Origin: Polytrichum commune
Taxonomy: Eukaryota > Streptophyta > Polytrichopsida > Polytrichales > Polytrichaceae
DNA length: 64,000 bases
Direction of reading: 5' to 3'
Assembly (NCBI GenBank): GCA_950295325.1
Contig: OX485807.1
Span: 18,571,666-18,635,665, forward strand
Below, one piece after another: positions 49,714 through 61,742 of the stretch (positions are counted from its first letter, which is position 1; each line of letters starts with the position of its first letter). The notes beneath the pieces are model-generated. The model saw only the letters and a list, made by a program, of their open reading frames with translations. It did no database searches and was not told the origin of the DNA. The position numbers were made by a program, and so were the translations under genes.

Positions 49714-51637
49714 CTGTTATAATACCCACCACCTGAGTCCCTTCAGAATTCCATTCATCTTGAATAGACAACACACAAACTGACAAATCCCCTCAAAACG
49801 CCCATGTAAACAGTCCATTTTTCCAGCTTTTAGTCAATTGAAAAATGGTGGCATGTAATCCATGTACAAACTTCTGACACTTTTTTGGAAGTACAAATAC
49901 TGGATTTTTTTTTAAAGTTTTGACATGTGCCTCTTGAAGGGAGTTGAAAATTCCAGCCGCGCACACGACTTCTGGACAGCTTATACAATTTCACACCGTT
50001 ATCTGCCCAATTGCAGGAAAACCAAGAGACATAGAAAACATCGATCATAGAGGTTTGGATAGAGTGTACATTGAGCACCAACGTGTACTAGTGGTTGAAA
50101 AACTTATAGATTATTAATAGCTGCATGTATCAACAGAAGAAGTGAAGAGATACTTGATTTTATGTGCTCCATGTGACAAACCGAACCAAAGGAAGAACAT
50201 ACAGAAAGCCAAAACCAGGAGACTCGAGCAAACACAACACAAGATAGTATACATGAATTACAGAGGTTGCACTTTTTAATATGAGGATGGTCATAGCTTT
50301 GTACTAATAAACAGTAATTCACCAAAAGGAAACCCTACGTTATGAATATGTGAAAAGAATTAATGTAGGGTTGGAAAGGCAGAGAAAGGATGAGAGGAGA
50401 CCATGGTAGTACTGAGTTGTGAATGGCCGCTCGCTGTAGCCCAAAAATGCGCCGTCTCTCGATGCTCCGAGAATTGATTCAGCCATCAGAATGAGTAAGA
50501 GGCCCAGCAACTTGGCATTTTTGCAGCATCGAAAGCTTGGATTTGAGTTTCTCCCTTTGTCCATTTTTTCTTTCTGGTAATATGTGACAGCAATGACCTA
50601 AATAAGAAAACTTCTTCCAGGTTGAACAATCCGGACTCACACACAACATCAAATCTACGTGAAGGTGAATTACAAATCCAAGGACACCTACGATGCGCGT
50701 TGTGTGACAGCTTTGTCAAATCTAAGGCTATAAATGCACCTCAAAATGCAAGTGACCAACAACTTTTAATGTTGAGTGGGTGTCGTCGAGCATCTTTGCA
50801 GTGCTAATTCAACATTGAGGTAATGATTCATTCAACATTGATTCAACTCACATTTCATCTTTATAGATCTTGCAACTACAAAATATAGAAACAAATGTTT
50901 AAAATTGCATCCCTATGTTTGGTAGACATTGATTCAATGTTGTAACTCGATGTGATTGAATCAATTTCACATCAGTGTTGAATAAGGATGATATAAGGAT
51001 CCAGAGGTTTGTGATGTGTGGAATAACATTGATCTTCACTTTGCCGGATTCTTCAAAATGGTTTTTCCAATACACCCTTATGATCGAGACGTTTGTTTGC
51101 TGATTTCCAAGCAGAGCAATTGAGATGCGCAGGACCAACAATTTGGTAGGAAGGCGCACAACGTATACGAACTTATTGCAATCTCAACCCTGATGAAAAA
51201 AGGGTAGCGTCACTCTGGGAACAATTTATTCCCCAAACCCTGAAGAACTGACGCTCACGAAGATTTTTATTTATTACTCAAGGCATTCATCGGCTGCACT
51301 TCCATTTTCAATATAGATGAAAATTAAAGCAAATTTTCTGCCAGGAAACGCAACAAGTCGAGAGACAGAGTGTCCATTGTGTGAGTTTCAGATTCGGGAT
51401 TCCGATCGTACCAGGTTTCTAGGTCTGTAAAATCACCATGTGCATCAGCCGTGGTTGCCTTGATGGTTCAGATTGTCGAAATCGATCAGGATCACATTCG
51501 TTTCGAATTCTTGCGAAGCTGGAAATCCCGGTACCCAATTTACAAGTACCAAACAGGTCAACAATTACAGAGGTTCGTAGAAATAGGTTTCTCTCACAAA
51601 AACACCCGATGGTTAACGAATTAGCACAAGTAACTTA
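49714..51637. other. Region upstream of the cyclophilin-like gene, no secure gene
   Basis: May hold the first exon of the cyclophilin-like gene (see 50400-50564). Another short frame at 49830-50081 (minus) was seen without recognisable motifs. Nothing else was supported. Confidence 0.45.
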
Positions 51638-51985
51638 GGGCCGCTTCACACTATGGCCGAAGGTCAAGAGGCCTTGGATTTTAACCGATCAGATTGCTAA
51701 GAAACCAAGAATACGGCGTCTCCACCCTTCATACAAGAGGCCAAAGTTCAGAGGCCGTCGCTTTCCAAAATGCTTATATGGCAGTATTTTTTGACCAAGG
51801 AGACTCACTTTCGAAGGAAGTTTGGGTCAGCCATGAATGAAAACCCAAACTATGGTCGAGAGGTCGTCTATTTTTTTTCATAAAAAAATTAAAAAATTGA
51901 CAAGATCTTGGCCATTAGATTGGAGGGGTTGTTATGGACAGGGAATAAAGTGGCTCTCTCTCTTTCTCGCTCTCTCTTGAAATCT
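51638..51985 (-). mobile_element. MITE-like element, family M1, copy 2 (one end only)
   Basis: Starts GGGCCGCTTCACACTATGG and follows the reverse complement of copy 1 (20440-20792): AAGGTCAAGAGGCC, CAATCTGATTGG-type, AGGCCAAAGTTCAGAGGCCG, CGAAGGAAGTTTGGGTC, GGAGGGGTTGTT, ending in a short TC-rich run. The far end beyond the microsatellite is not found. Confidence 0.7.
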
Positions 51986-52017
51986 TTGATCTAAATATTC
52001 TCTCACAGGCTGCCCGG

Positions 52018-52039
52018 CGGGGGGGGGGGGGGGGGGGGG
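52018..52039. repeat. Poly-G tract
   Basis: About 21 consecutive G. Similar but shorter G/C tracts occur at ~23090 (G) and ~16979 (C). Length may be affected by sequencing. Confidence 0.9.
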
Positions 52040-52103
52040 AAATATCAGGATGAAGAAACAAAGCAATAAAGGGATATGAACACTGGTGAGTCTTTGGGAC
52101 TTC

Positions 52104-52320
52104 CGGTAGCACAATGTGGTTTTTAAGTACCTGCTCAGATAGTTTTCAGTGTCTGAACCTCTCCGGCAACGAAGTTTGGTTTTGGCATGCTCAGATAGCT
52201 CTTAGCGCCTGAAACTCTCAGGCAACGTAGTCTGATTCTTACCTGCTCAGATAATTCTCAACGTTTGAAACTCTCCAGCAGTGCAGTCTAGTTCTTACCT
52301 GCTCAGATAGTTCTCGGAAA
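52104..52320 (+). repeat. 56-bp minisatellite, about four units
   Basis: TGCTCAGAT recurs at 52132, 52188, 52244 and 52300, exactly 56 bp apart. Units share TACCTGCTCAGATAGTTCTC and CTGAAACTCTC.GGCAACG.AGT. Confidence 0.9.
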
Positions 52321-52489
52321 TCTATTGCTGACATTTACAGAGTTCAAGCACTTATAGTAGCAACAAATCAAGCTCAACCACTAATAATTTCAAGGTGTAA
52401 AACTAAATCTAGTATGCGGACATACTACACTTGGAATGTAGCTACAAATTTGAGTTAGTACACGTCTTGTTCAAGTTGCATGTTTATTT

Positions 52490-53524
52490 GTCAATGTCAC
52501 GGTATGCGGTGTCGGCGGCCGCACCTTATCCGTTGGGCTTCATCCATTTAGGTTTGGATGGATGAATCTAGATGTGGAGAGGAAGGCTTTTAAGTGAGGA
52601 GCCTCCTCCTTGGCTTGGCATTCTTGCCAAGTCAAGTCTTGTGAGTGAGTGTGTGGAGAGAGCTTGTGTGAGGTGAAGATTGCATGTTTTTGCAATAAAT
52701 CTTGAGTTCTTCTTCCCCTACTTACACTCTTGGAAAATTAAATTAATTAAATTAATTATTTTATGTTTCCTTTCAACTTCTAATTTTTTCTTTTCTCTCT
52801 AAGAGATTAATTTCTTGGGGATTGAGAAAGACGGATTTTGGCGGAAACTTTGTTTTCATTAATCAAGAATACAAGATGAAACCCAAACCTCTTATGAAAT
52901 ATTAAGGTAATTGGGATTTCTTTTAGGGGTTGTGTTGCACAAAATTTCCGAGGGGGTATCGTTGGAGATTGGGTGGCATGTGGAATTTCCGTTCGGTCTA
53001 AAATAAATTATTATTAGGGTCGAATTGTGTTTGTCAACACATATTCCCGACATTGTTATAAGGAGGGATTCTTAGGTAGTAGTGGGGAGCCGAGAGATGT
53101 GCATAGGTGGCATTTCATTTCCCTACGCAACAGGGGCTCTTCATTTTGACCACCAACTGCAGGCAGGTGCCAGTTGGTTGCGGTCGCTTTCAATTTCTGC
53201 TTAAGTGTTGTTTTGGGGAAGAGGATTCAGTGCTGTTATTGCATTGTTCCTTGTATTTTGTTTTGGTACCTTCCCCTGTGGCGGGCTGTAGTGCTGGAGT
53301 GTTCCAACACTGCCCCATTTTTGTGTTGTCCTAGATTGTGATAAGGTATTGTAGGGGTGAGGTCGGAGTAATGATCGACGGGATCCTTGTGTATGCACAA
53401 AGTGGGCGGTGCTTGTATTCCCTTATGGTGAGGTTGGATTGATGATTAACAGACCATAAGTTTGGTGGTGTTTGCAGGTGCAGGTTGCCTTTCATATTTT
53501 GACACTTTACCTTGACACCACATT
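52490..53524 (+). repeat. Probable 5' LTR and leader of the Ty3 element
   Basis: The stretch before gag may start at TGTCACGGTATGCGG (52495) and end ...TTGACACCACA (about 53524), TG...CA as in LTRs. It has an AATAAA near 52696. The primer binding site is not identified. The 3' LTR is outside the window, so the borders are a guess. Confidence 0.4.
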
Positions 53525-53567
53525 AGTTTAGATTGTTGGCTCCAGTGACTTAACCCATTTCGGGTTT

Positions 53568-56500
53568 ATGGTTACAACTCGGAGCCAACATTATCGTTAT
53601 CCATCTCGGGTATCATCGGAAGGTCGATCCTCGGACCTCTTAGACGTTGAACCAGTGGTAGCACCCGACGAGGCTTTTCAGCCTATTTCGGCGTGGGAGA
53701 CTGCCATTCGGTCTCACGTCTTTTGAGTGGGATCCTTTGACGAGTTGGAGGAGGAGACGCGAGACGGCATCCGAGACCGATTTTCTAGTTGAGCGGGGAC
53801 CATTTCCCTACAAGATTGGAAAATTCGGTTCAAGATATGGATGAGGGAGAAACGTCAACGCAATATCAGTTTCAATGACTAATATGCGTTTGATCTACTG
53901 CCCCAACATTTGGAGCACGAGGCTCTCCAAAGTTATGAACAGTGGACAGAGGCTCATTGGATGGAACTGCACCAGGTGGAGCGGTACTGGTACACATCTT
54001 CTAGTTTGATGGCCGTCCCTGAGGTTAAATCGGAGGTGTTGGAGGGAGTATATGTGGTGGATGTCGAGAAAGCTTCTCCTAATGAACCCAAGGATAAGGG
54101 TTCTGCTCCCGCTGCGGTGTCGTGATGTGGGCGGTCTATTAGTTAGAATTTAGATATTTTATTTGTTTTCGTTATTTTTAAGTTGATCTTAGTTAGGTAA
54201 AAACCGGTCTTAAGTTGAAGACCGGATGAATTGGTAGATGGATGTGGTAGGTAGGATTGGATTTACCGGCGGGCCAATAGCTAACCACCTAGGAGTTTTA
54301 GAAGGTTTTTACTTTAAATTCCTATTGGCTTACCGGATTAGCCTTTAGCCCCAAACGCCCTATTTCTAGCGGGATTAAGGTTCTAGAAACCTTTAACCCC
54401 ATATCTTTCCTATTTCTAGTAGGATAAGGATTCTAGAAACCTTTAACCCCAAAGGTCATCCATTAGCAAGCTACTTGGAGGGGTTCTAGAGGACCTTACC
54501 TCGATGGTTTCCTATTGGCCGAAGGGGGGCAAGGTGGAAGACTATTTAAGGGGTGTTAGAAGAGTGTTTAGGGGGGACCATTAGTATTTTGGAGTTGTTA
54601 CTTGTGTTGGATTGAGGGAGCTTAGAGCATCTTGAGAGGGATAAGTGCTTAGGAGGCTCATCTACACAAGAGGGTGTGGAGGTGTGGCATTTAGAGTGAC
54701 TAGATTGTACTAGGTGCACTACTTGTAGTGTTTTATTGGTTATGAACTTGAGCAGAACTTTATAGTGAGAGATTTGTCAATTATGGATGATCAGAGTGTT
54801 CAATGGATATGAAAATTTGAGGGATTGTTTATTATGAGTTATGGAAGTTGTGGTAAAAATTTGAGAGCTTCAGTCATTGGCATAAAAAATTTATTAAGAG
54901 TTGAAGGGAAGGGTGTCTAGGAACAAAGCCAACTAAACTAGCAAGGTTTGAAAATATGTATCTTTTAGAGGGTTATAGATATGGATACCAAAATTTGACA
55001 CCACCTTTTGAACTTACATATCTATCTTGTGTTAAAATATGAGATTTATTGGACATAAGAGTAGGAAGTTATTAAGGTTTTAGAGACCGGGTGTTTTATC
55101 ACAGCATTCATGCTAGGTAGTTAGAGTTAGAAAATAATGCATAACTTTTGCATATGAACTCTGATTGTGCTCAAATTTGGTGGGAATGTTTTTGATAAGA
55201 TACTTAATAAGTGTACCAAATTTTACTTGAAGAAGATGATTTGGTTTTGAGTTATACTATTCTGAAGTTTAGAGGGACCACATTGAGAGAAATTTACATC
55301 AAGAATATAGGAGAAGGAAAGCTACTATATTTTTTTCTAAACACTACCATAAAATAGAAGCCCGGCGCTTACCGGATAGTGTATATTTTCCTTGACAGCG
55401 GTAAATACGTCGAGCCCCATTCTTCCACTCTCTCGTTATGCCCAGGCTACTCAAGCGGCTTTAGCCTCTTTGGGGGCTCCGCCAGTTTTTGAGCCGTTAC
55501 GGGCATTTGAGCTGCATCTACAGGAGGAATACGGAGGTTTCCGTCGGGACCAAATGCAGCGGATATAAGATTTTAGACGGGAGAAAGACGATACACCTCG
55601 TACCATGTATACGAGGTTGGCGAGGTTTGCCAGAGAATATGGAGGTGTGTTTGTGGAAAGTCAATTGGTAAAGGTATTTTTGTCCAAGATTGACAAACGC
55701 CTCCTTGATTTGACGCTACCCAAGATCAACATGGAGTTTGGTGGTCGGGCGACACTCGTACAGACATTCGCCATTGTGGAGCAGTGTGATCGTGCATTGT
55801 GTCAGCACGATGCCACTAATTTGGTGTCCTTGCTAGTGGATTCTAGCAAATCTTGGAAGGCTCCGATCGCGATTACAGGATTGGCGGAGGCGGAGGCGGA
55901 CAAGACCTTGCATTGTTGGTCTTGTGGGCAGGCGGGCCACGCTAAGAAGGATTGTCCTTCGAAGCATAGGCAAGCCCAGACCGTAGGTAATCCGAAGCGG
56001 AAACAATTTGTTTCCGTGAAGGATTCGACGAAGGAGGCGGGTAAACATTTACCCAAGCAGTTGACGTGTTCCCATTGTGGGCGGAACAATCACGCGGTGA
56101 AGAACTACTTCGCTCTCCATGCAGAGAAACGTCCTTCTTCCGATTGGGAGAAGGCGTTGGAGGCGAAGATTAGAGCATTGGAGGAGAGGTTCAAAAGTTT
56201 GGCGTCATTCGGCCAAATCTTGGACTCACCGTCCTCCTCCGCCGCTAAGGCTAGTTCTTCCACTCCGGATTATTATATGTTCGGAGCCTCGGGAGAAATG
56301 GTGAGTTCCGCAGCGGTGACACGGGCTTAATCCGTGTCACGAGCCACGCCCTCGACCACAAGGGAGTCTGTGGATAGCTTACGAGCTCGGGATAATAATC
56401 CCGCAGATCAGAATGGCCAGGCTCGTCTGCCATTATCTTTTGGATTGGCGGATGCCGTCCAATCTGTAAGTGCTCGTCATTCGAGCTTGGAGGGTTCTAA

Positions 56501-56807
56501 CCCGGCGACTGGCGTGGTGCACACTTTGGCATCCAAAGTGTTGCACACCCCTTTGTTCACGGCGATGGAGTGGTCGTCGCCAGAGTTCCAACCTGCTAAG
56601 GTTTTCCACTTAGCGGGTAGGATTTTGGAAGGGAAGGCATCATCACCTTCTCTGACCGTGACCCAAGCCACCACGGACATCCCTACTTCTGAAGACCCTG
56701 ATGAAGTGGCCAAACAGCGAGCGAGACTTGCCGCAGAGACCATTGCGTCTTTTGACGCACACACCTCAAATGACAGGGGGCCGACCACGTCTTATGACTC
56801 ACCATAA
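53568..56807 (+). pseudogene. gag of the Ty3 element, interrupted
   Basis: Starts MVTTRSQHYRYPSRV at 53568 in the frame kept by all later gag segments. Stops are at 53724 (TGA), 53790 (TGA), 53880 (TAA), 55566 (TAA), 56328 (TAA) and 56805 (TAA). A solo LTR sits at 54118-55397; outside it the frame is the same on both sides. The capsid-like part includes MYTRLARFAREYGGVF and LVKVFLSKIDKRLLDL. Nucleocapsid: knuckle 1 CWSCGQAGHAKKDC fits CX2CX4HX4C, and knuckle 2 CSHCGRNNHAVKNY has lost its last Cys (Tyr). A Ser/Ala/Thr-rich linker follows. Gag would package element RNA in virus-like particles; this copy cannot make a full protein. Confidence 0.88.
54118..55397. mobile_element. Solo LTR inserted in gag
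   Basis: 1280 bp beginning TGTCGTGATGTGG and ending CCTTGACA, flanked by GCGG on both sides (54114-54117 and 55398-55401). TGTC/GACA ends plus a 4-bp target duplication are LTR-retrotransposon hallmarks. There is no coding frame inside. Removing it with one GCGG keeps the gag frame. It is unlike the host element's own leader. Confidence 0.8.
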
Positions 56808-57477
56808 TCCGCGGGAGTAGCTTATCTATCTGATGTAACTGCTAGACCTGCTCACGAGCGCCGCGGCATTCGACCCGGTGTCGTGCGTATGGTGAATGAT
56901 ACCGATATTTTGGTAGTCAGTCGGACTAGAGGCAATGCCACTCGGGTTGCTCCCCGTTGTGTGATGATGGATTCATGGGCACAACCGGTTATGATCGGCA
57001 AGAGGCTTGCCCATGAGTTGGGATTGGTGGCCGAGGACTTGGCTCCCTGTCCATTCACCATTGTCACATCTGTTGGTCACGTGGAGCAGGCAACGAGTTA
57101 TACTCGGGAGCCATTAATTACAGCTTAGCCTCCGAGTGAAACCTGGAGATCCACCCGCACCTCTTCTTCTTAGGTGTGCGGTGACGGATGCGACCAACTA
57201 TGACATTTTAGTTGGTCAGCAAGCACTTTACCCTATTGGCTTTGGTTTGGACAACTGGACTAAGGAGGCGTGGATCCGACCAGGTTGGTCGGCTGGGGAC
57301 GGCCGCAGGGAGCTTATTCCTGTGGCATTCGCAGCGGCCGCGACCATAGCACCATTATCCATGGTCTTTGGATGTGATGCTATTGTGGATACTTTGCCTT
57401 ATGGTTCCGCATTGTTAGAGGAGTCACTGGCATTCATGGCCGGGGAGTACAAACGATCAACGGGATATGGCACCTAA
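56808..57477 (+). pseudogene. Aspartic protease domain of the Ty3 element
   Basis: Continues the gag frame to 57128, then shifts to another frame at about 57130-57477. A retropepsin-like fold is suggested by RRGIRPGVVRMVNDTDILVV, DSWAQPVMIGKRLAHELGL, PFTIVTSVGHVEQAT and, after the shift, AVTDATNYDILVGQQALYPI. The catalytic triplet should be Asp-Ser/Thr-Gly; here it is DSW (56970-56978), so the Gly is replaced. The polyprotein-processing function is lost both by this and by the frameshift. Confidence 0.78.
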
Positions 57478-58739
57478 GGGTGCATTGGTGCGCCATCCCA
57501 AGGATCCCCTTCCTCCCTGGCGCGATTCCGCCGATCTATTCCGGCGATGTGAGGACATTGTCCTCTTTCTCGCCTCTACGACACCGGTCATACTTGATAG
57601 TCCATCAGCGTTGGCACACCCTATTATGTGGCGCCCGCCAGACGCGGGGCTCACTTTGGTGGAACTATTTGGAGGCATCGGCACGGGCTTAGCAGTCGTA
57701 TTAGAGGCTGGCCTCACGGTCAGACGGTATGTCTATGTGGACAACTCTCCAGTGTCCACCCGTGTGGCTTATCACCATCTTCACCAGTTGATGGTATTGT
57801 ACCTCCAGCAGTTACACCCAACTGCCATTCGTGGGTGTTTTTCATGTCTCCCTCGTGATGTCACACTCATCAGTGAGGCCGATTTACGACACTTGGGTCC
57901 AGTGGATATGGTGATTGCGGGATGGCCATGCCAAGGCCACTCACGTGCTGGAGCAGGCCGAGGTTTAAAGGATCCCAGGTCTAGCCTTTTCTGGGACCTC
58001 ATCCGGCTTATGCAGTGGTGGTTTACCCACCAACCTTCCCCTCCAAGGTATATCTTCGAGAATGTACATTTGTTGGGAGACTCTTGGGACAAGGTGTTGG
58101 AAGGCGGTCATTATGTTCGTCAACACCTTGGAGATCCCATTTTTGTGGATGCTGCGAGCATTGGTTCTTATGCCCACCGGCCTCGGTGGATTTGGACCAA
58201 CCTTGCACCGTCATCTACCTTAGCTACAACATTTTCTGCAGTGCCTCCACCTTTTTATCAGAAGGCGGATGACATCTTGGATCCAAACCGGACCTCTTTG
58301 CCAGTTGTTCGAGATGATTTACCCCCGTTGGCATTGGTCAACAAAGTGGGGGCACCACGGCGGGCATTTCCCACCTTTATGATGTTTCCACGTACAGTCA
58401 TTCGCATTCCGCGATCGGGGCCCGGGTATAGTGTGGGATATTCATACCAAAACCCACACCGAACCATTGGCTAACGAATGGGAGCGGGCCATGGGATTCT
58501 GCACTGGCACCACCGCAGCTCCTAGCCTTTCTGAGGGCCAACAACGCTTCGTGTTGGGCCAAGTCATGGATCTTTATACCATGGTGTGGACTATTGGTTT
58601 ATGCCTTGCATTGCAACGGCATCATGGTGACCAGTTGTTGTCTCTGGGGGTAGAGGATTCTGGTCAAAGGGCAAAGCAGTCCACATCCATGGAGGAAGGA
58701 ATTGAGGTCATGGTTGGAGAAGCCGAACGAATCTTTTGA
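57467..58739 (+). pseudogene. C5 cytosine DNA methyltransferase domain in the retroelement
   Basis: Transfers methyl from S-adenosylmethionine to cytosine in DNA. A 335-residue open frame (57467-58474) holds the motifs in canonical order: motif I LTLVELFGGIGTGLA, motif II-like YVYVDNS, motif IV GWPCQGHSRAG with catalytic Cys155 (57929-57931), RSSLFWDLIRL, motif VI FENV with Glu198, motif VIII AHRPRW with Arg238/Arg240. A frameshift near 58390 moves the C-terminal part (GIVWDIHTKTHTEPLANEWE, RAMGF, then LGQVMDLYTMVW, motif IX/X-like) to another frame ending at 58739. The spacing and the DAASIGSYAHRPRWIWTNLA block recall eukaryotic de novo (DNMT3-type) rather than bacterial enzymes; that is an impression. 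Catalytic residues are intact, but the domain is split by the frameshift and lies within a broken polyprotein. Confidence 0.9.
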
Positions 58740-61277
58740 TTCGAGCAGCAGGTCATGGAGGAGCTCCGAGCTCAACGGGTTTATACTGCTTTGGTTTCTT
58801 CACCTCTGGTGGTGACTTCATCATTACATATTGGTGGTGATGAAGAGGGGATGGACTCTATTGCTAGCACAGAGGTTGGGGGCATGGTTAATACCCCCTC
58901 CTCTCATTAGCAGTTAGAGTCCGTGCCAGCACCAAGTGACTCTCTTCTAGTGGAGAGGGAGACCACATAGTTTGATGATTGGCCATTGGAATTGGGCCCT
59001 CATCTCACTGGTGCTGAGGCACGGAAAGTACGAGCATTTCTTCGCTCGTACCGTAGGTGTTTTGCTTTTAGCCTTCAAGATCTTGAAGGTTATAAAGGAA
59101 AACCCATCCACATTCAGTTGGAGGACGATCATCCCATTTTTCGGAGACCTTATAGGCTCAGTGTTTCCGAACGGATTGGCGTTCAGACTTGTTGCCGAGA
59201 GCTCCAACGGGGAGTATGCTTGTGCTACAGTTATGCCATCAAAGAAGGATATATTTGCTAATTGGACGGAGAAGCGGATGTGCGGGGATTACCGTCCAGT
59301 TAACCGGAAGACCAAGTCGGATCGGTATCCCATGCCAATCCCGGGGGAGTTGTTCGATGCCCTCGGATTTGCTCGAGTTTTTAGCACATTGGACTTGAGA
59401 TCCGGCTATCACCAGCTCCCATTACTTGTGGGAGACCGGGTGAAGACTGCATTCTGGGAAGTTGATCATGATGCGAAGGATCAACTGTACCATTGGAAGT
59501 TTCTTCCATTTGGCCTCAAGAATACACCTACTGAGTTTCAGAGAGTGATGGACCAGGCCTCTCTGGCTTGCTATTTTCTCGGTGTTACATTGATGACGTG
59601 ATCATATTCAGCAAGACACCACAGGAGCATGTTAGGCACCTGCAAGCCGTTTTTGAACACTTGCTATGAGCCCAAAATGAGTGCTCATATTTGTTTTATG
59701 TTTAGAACCTACTTAAAATTGCATTTGGAGTGTGTTAAAACAATCAAAAGTATAAAAAGAATGAGGCTTGGTGTGGATTTATGTTTAGGCCTTAAGCCAT
59801 TTTGTGTGGTGAATTAGAAGCTTAGTGACATTAGGGAATATTTTGATTAGAGGAGTAGTGCTTGATGAGGCAAAGGGAAGTGCCTTTGATTTAAATGTTT
59901 GAATTAGAACATGTTCTTGTTGGTTTAGGGGGTGAGGGTTTAATGGATAGGATAAGGTCCTACTAAGTAGGAGAGGATTATAAGGTTGTGGTCTTGGGTG
60001 CACCTTCCTTCACTCCTATCCTCTCACCCTCCTCCTCTCTCTCCCTCATTCAATTTCTCTCTTCTCTTCCTCTTCCTCCTCCTCTCTTCACTTCTCTTTC
60101 TCTTCTCCTCTCTCTCTCTTCTCTAGGAAGTTGAGCTCTTAGAGCTCGGGAAAAAATGTGGAATTAGGTAGGGGACTTAGTGGGATTAGTGGAATTAGGT
60201 AGGTGAATTAGGGGGAGGCCTTGGAGAAGCTCTTTTGTGTTCATTTTCTAGTTTTTGTGGTTGAGGGTTGTCGCAACCCTTGCTAGCCCCCCCTTGACCA
60301 TCTTGCCAATTTTCAATTCTAGCAAAGGTTACGAACGCTAACCCTTCGCATTCCGCCATGCTAATGGATAGCTCCTCTTACCCCGGACCAATAATTCATA
60401 AGAGGGAACCAACCCTCCTACTTTACTTTCGGGACTCACCCCTTAATCGGTAACCCATTTCCCCAATGTGGACTTCCATCCATGGAAGTCCAATCCTATG
60501 TTGATCATCGCATTGCCGGAGCAACACTACAACAACCCGAACCATACTAGGCAACTATGGCCTCACAATAGGCCAAAGCCCATGGAGGCCTTGCCGTTCG
60601 GCCTCGGGTGGGTGAGGCCACACCACCTCACCCATATAAGCCTCTAGGACTCTACACGGAGCCCCTATCCCACCGCCAACCAACCTCTTGTCTCTCTACC
60701 AAGAGTTGGGGCCAAGTGGACATTTTCCCTTAGCTGCTGGGCCTAGAACCCCCCCAGCAGCTTCAGACCATCATAACTTCCTTGTATGATGTCTGATCAT
60801 AACAACCAACCACTCCATCCTCATCTACGCTTCACGTAGATGCCGATGGACTCCTCGCTTGCCCCATTCGGGCAAGGCTTGAGGAAGTTATGCCTGTTTG
60901 AACCTTGGCAGTCCCGGGAATCACTCCCAGGCACTGCTGTACCAGGGCGCTGTCCCGGGACAGCACCCCACTCAAATGGCCATAACTCCTAGCTCACACC
61001 TCCGATTGAGGTGTTCTTGAGCATTCTAGAATCACCACGCCATGAGCTACGCATAGCTCATGGCCTTACCCTTGTGCCTCCTAGTCTCCGTGGGTGGGAG
61101 GCGTTCCCAACGCCCGGGCCCTCACCCACACTAGGATCACTTGGGCCCTCTCACCAATGGCGCCACAAGTCCCGGGTGTCACTCCGGGGTCCCCCTTGTG
61201 CCCATGGTGTTTCGGGCACTCCTCATGGAGAGGTGCGCGACAAGGGTGGAGAAACTTAGTTAGAAGTAGCCGCAGCT

Positions 61278-61490
61278 AAGGAGCTGGGTTTATTTAATTA
61301 GAAGTAAGGAGCTGGGTTTATGAAGGAGCTGGGTTTATTTAATTAGAAGTAAGGAGCTGGGTTTATGAAGGAGCTGGGTTTATTTAGTTAGAAGTAGGGA
61401 GCTGGGTTTATGAAGGAGCTGGGTTTATTTAGTTAGAAGTAAGGAGCTGGGTTTATGAAGGAGCTGGGTTTATTTAGTTAGAAATAGCCG
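61278..61490 (+). repeat. 45-bp tandem repeat in nested element N1
   Basis: Copies start at 61278, 61323, 61368, 61413 and 61458; each holds GGAGCTGGGTTTATTTA, ATTAGAAGTA and GGAGCTGGGTTTATG. The array is bracketed by TTAGAAGTAGCCGCAGCTAA and TTAGAAATAGCCGCAACTAA. Confidence 0.95.
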
Positions 61491-61742
61491 CAACTAAGAG
61501 CTGGGTTTATTAGTTAATTAGTGCCTACTAGCCTAATTAGCCTCCCAGTTAATTAGTCTTTGGTTAGTTCAAACTACACCCTACCTTAGATTGTTGGTTA
61601 AGTGTGTGGCTACATGGTGGCATTAAGATACAAAGTTGGTGCTGAGCTACGGGGTTGACATTAAACGTGGAGTTGACACTAAGCTGCGGAGCGGGCATCA
61701 AGTGCGGGGTTGCTATCAAGCTGAGGAGTTGGCCATTAATTC

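Noticed and set aside
49830-50081. Minus-strand frame as an upstream exon of the cyclophilin-like gene
   Set aside because: It has an acceptor-like site but no convincing match to the family and no donor in phase with the next exon.
57781-58214. Minus-strand frames across the methyltransferase
   Set aside because: Antisense shadows; the plus-strand frame has ordered catalytic motifs.
57467-58474. A free-standing host or bacterial methyltransferase gene (contamination)
   Set aside because: It lies in line between protease and reverse transcriptase of the same strand and element, with the same pattern of decay, so it belongs to the retroelement.
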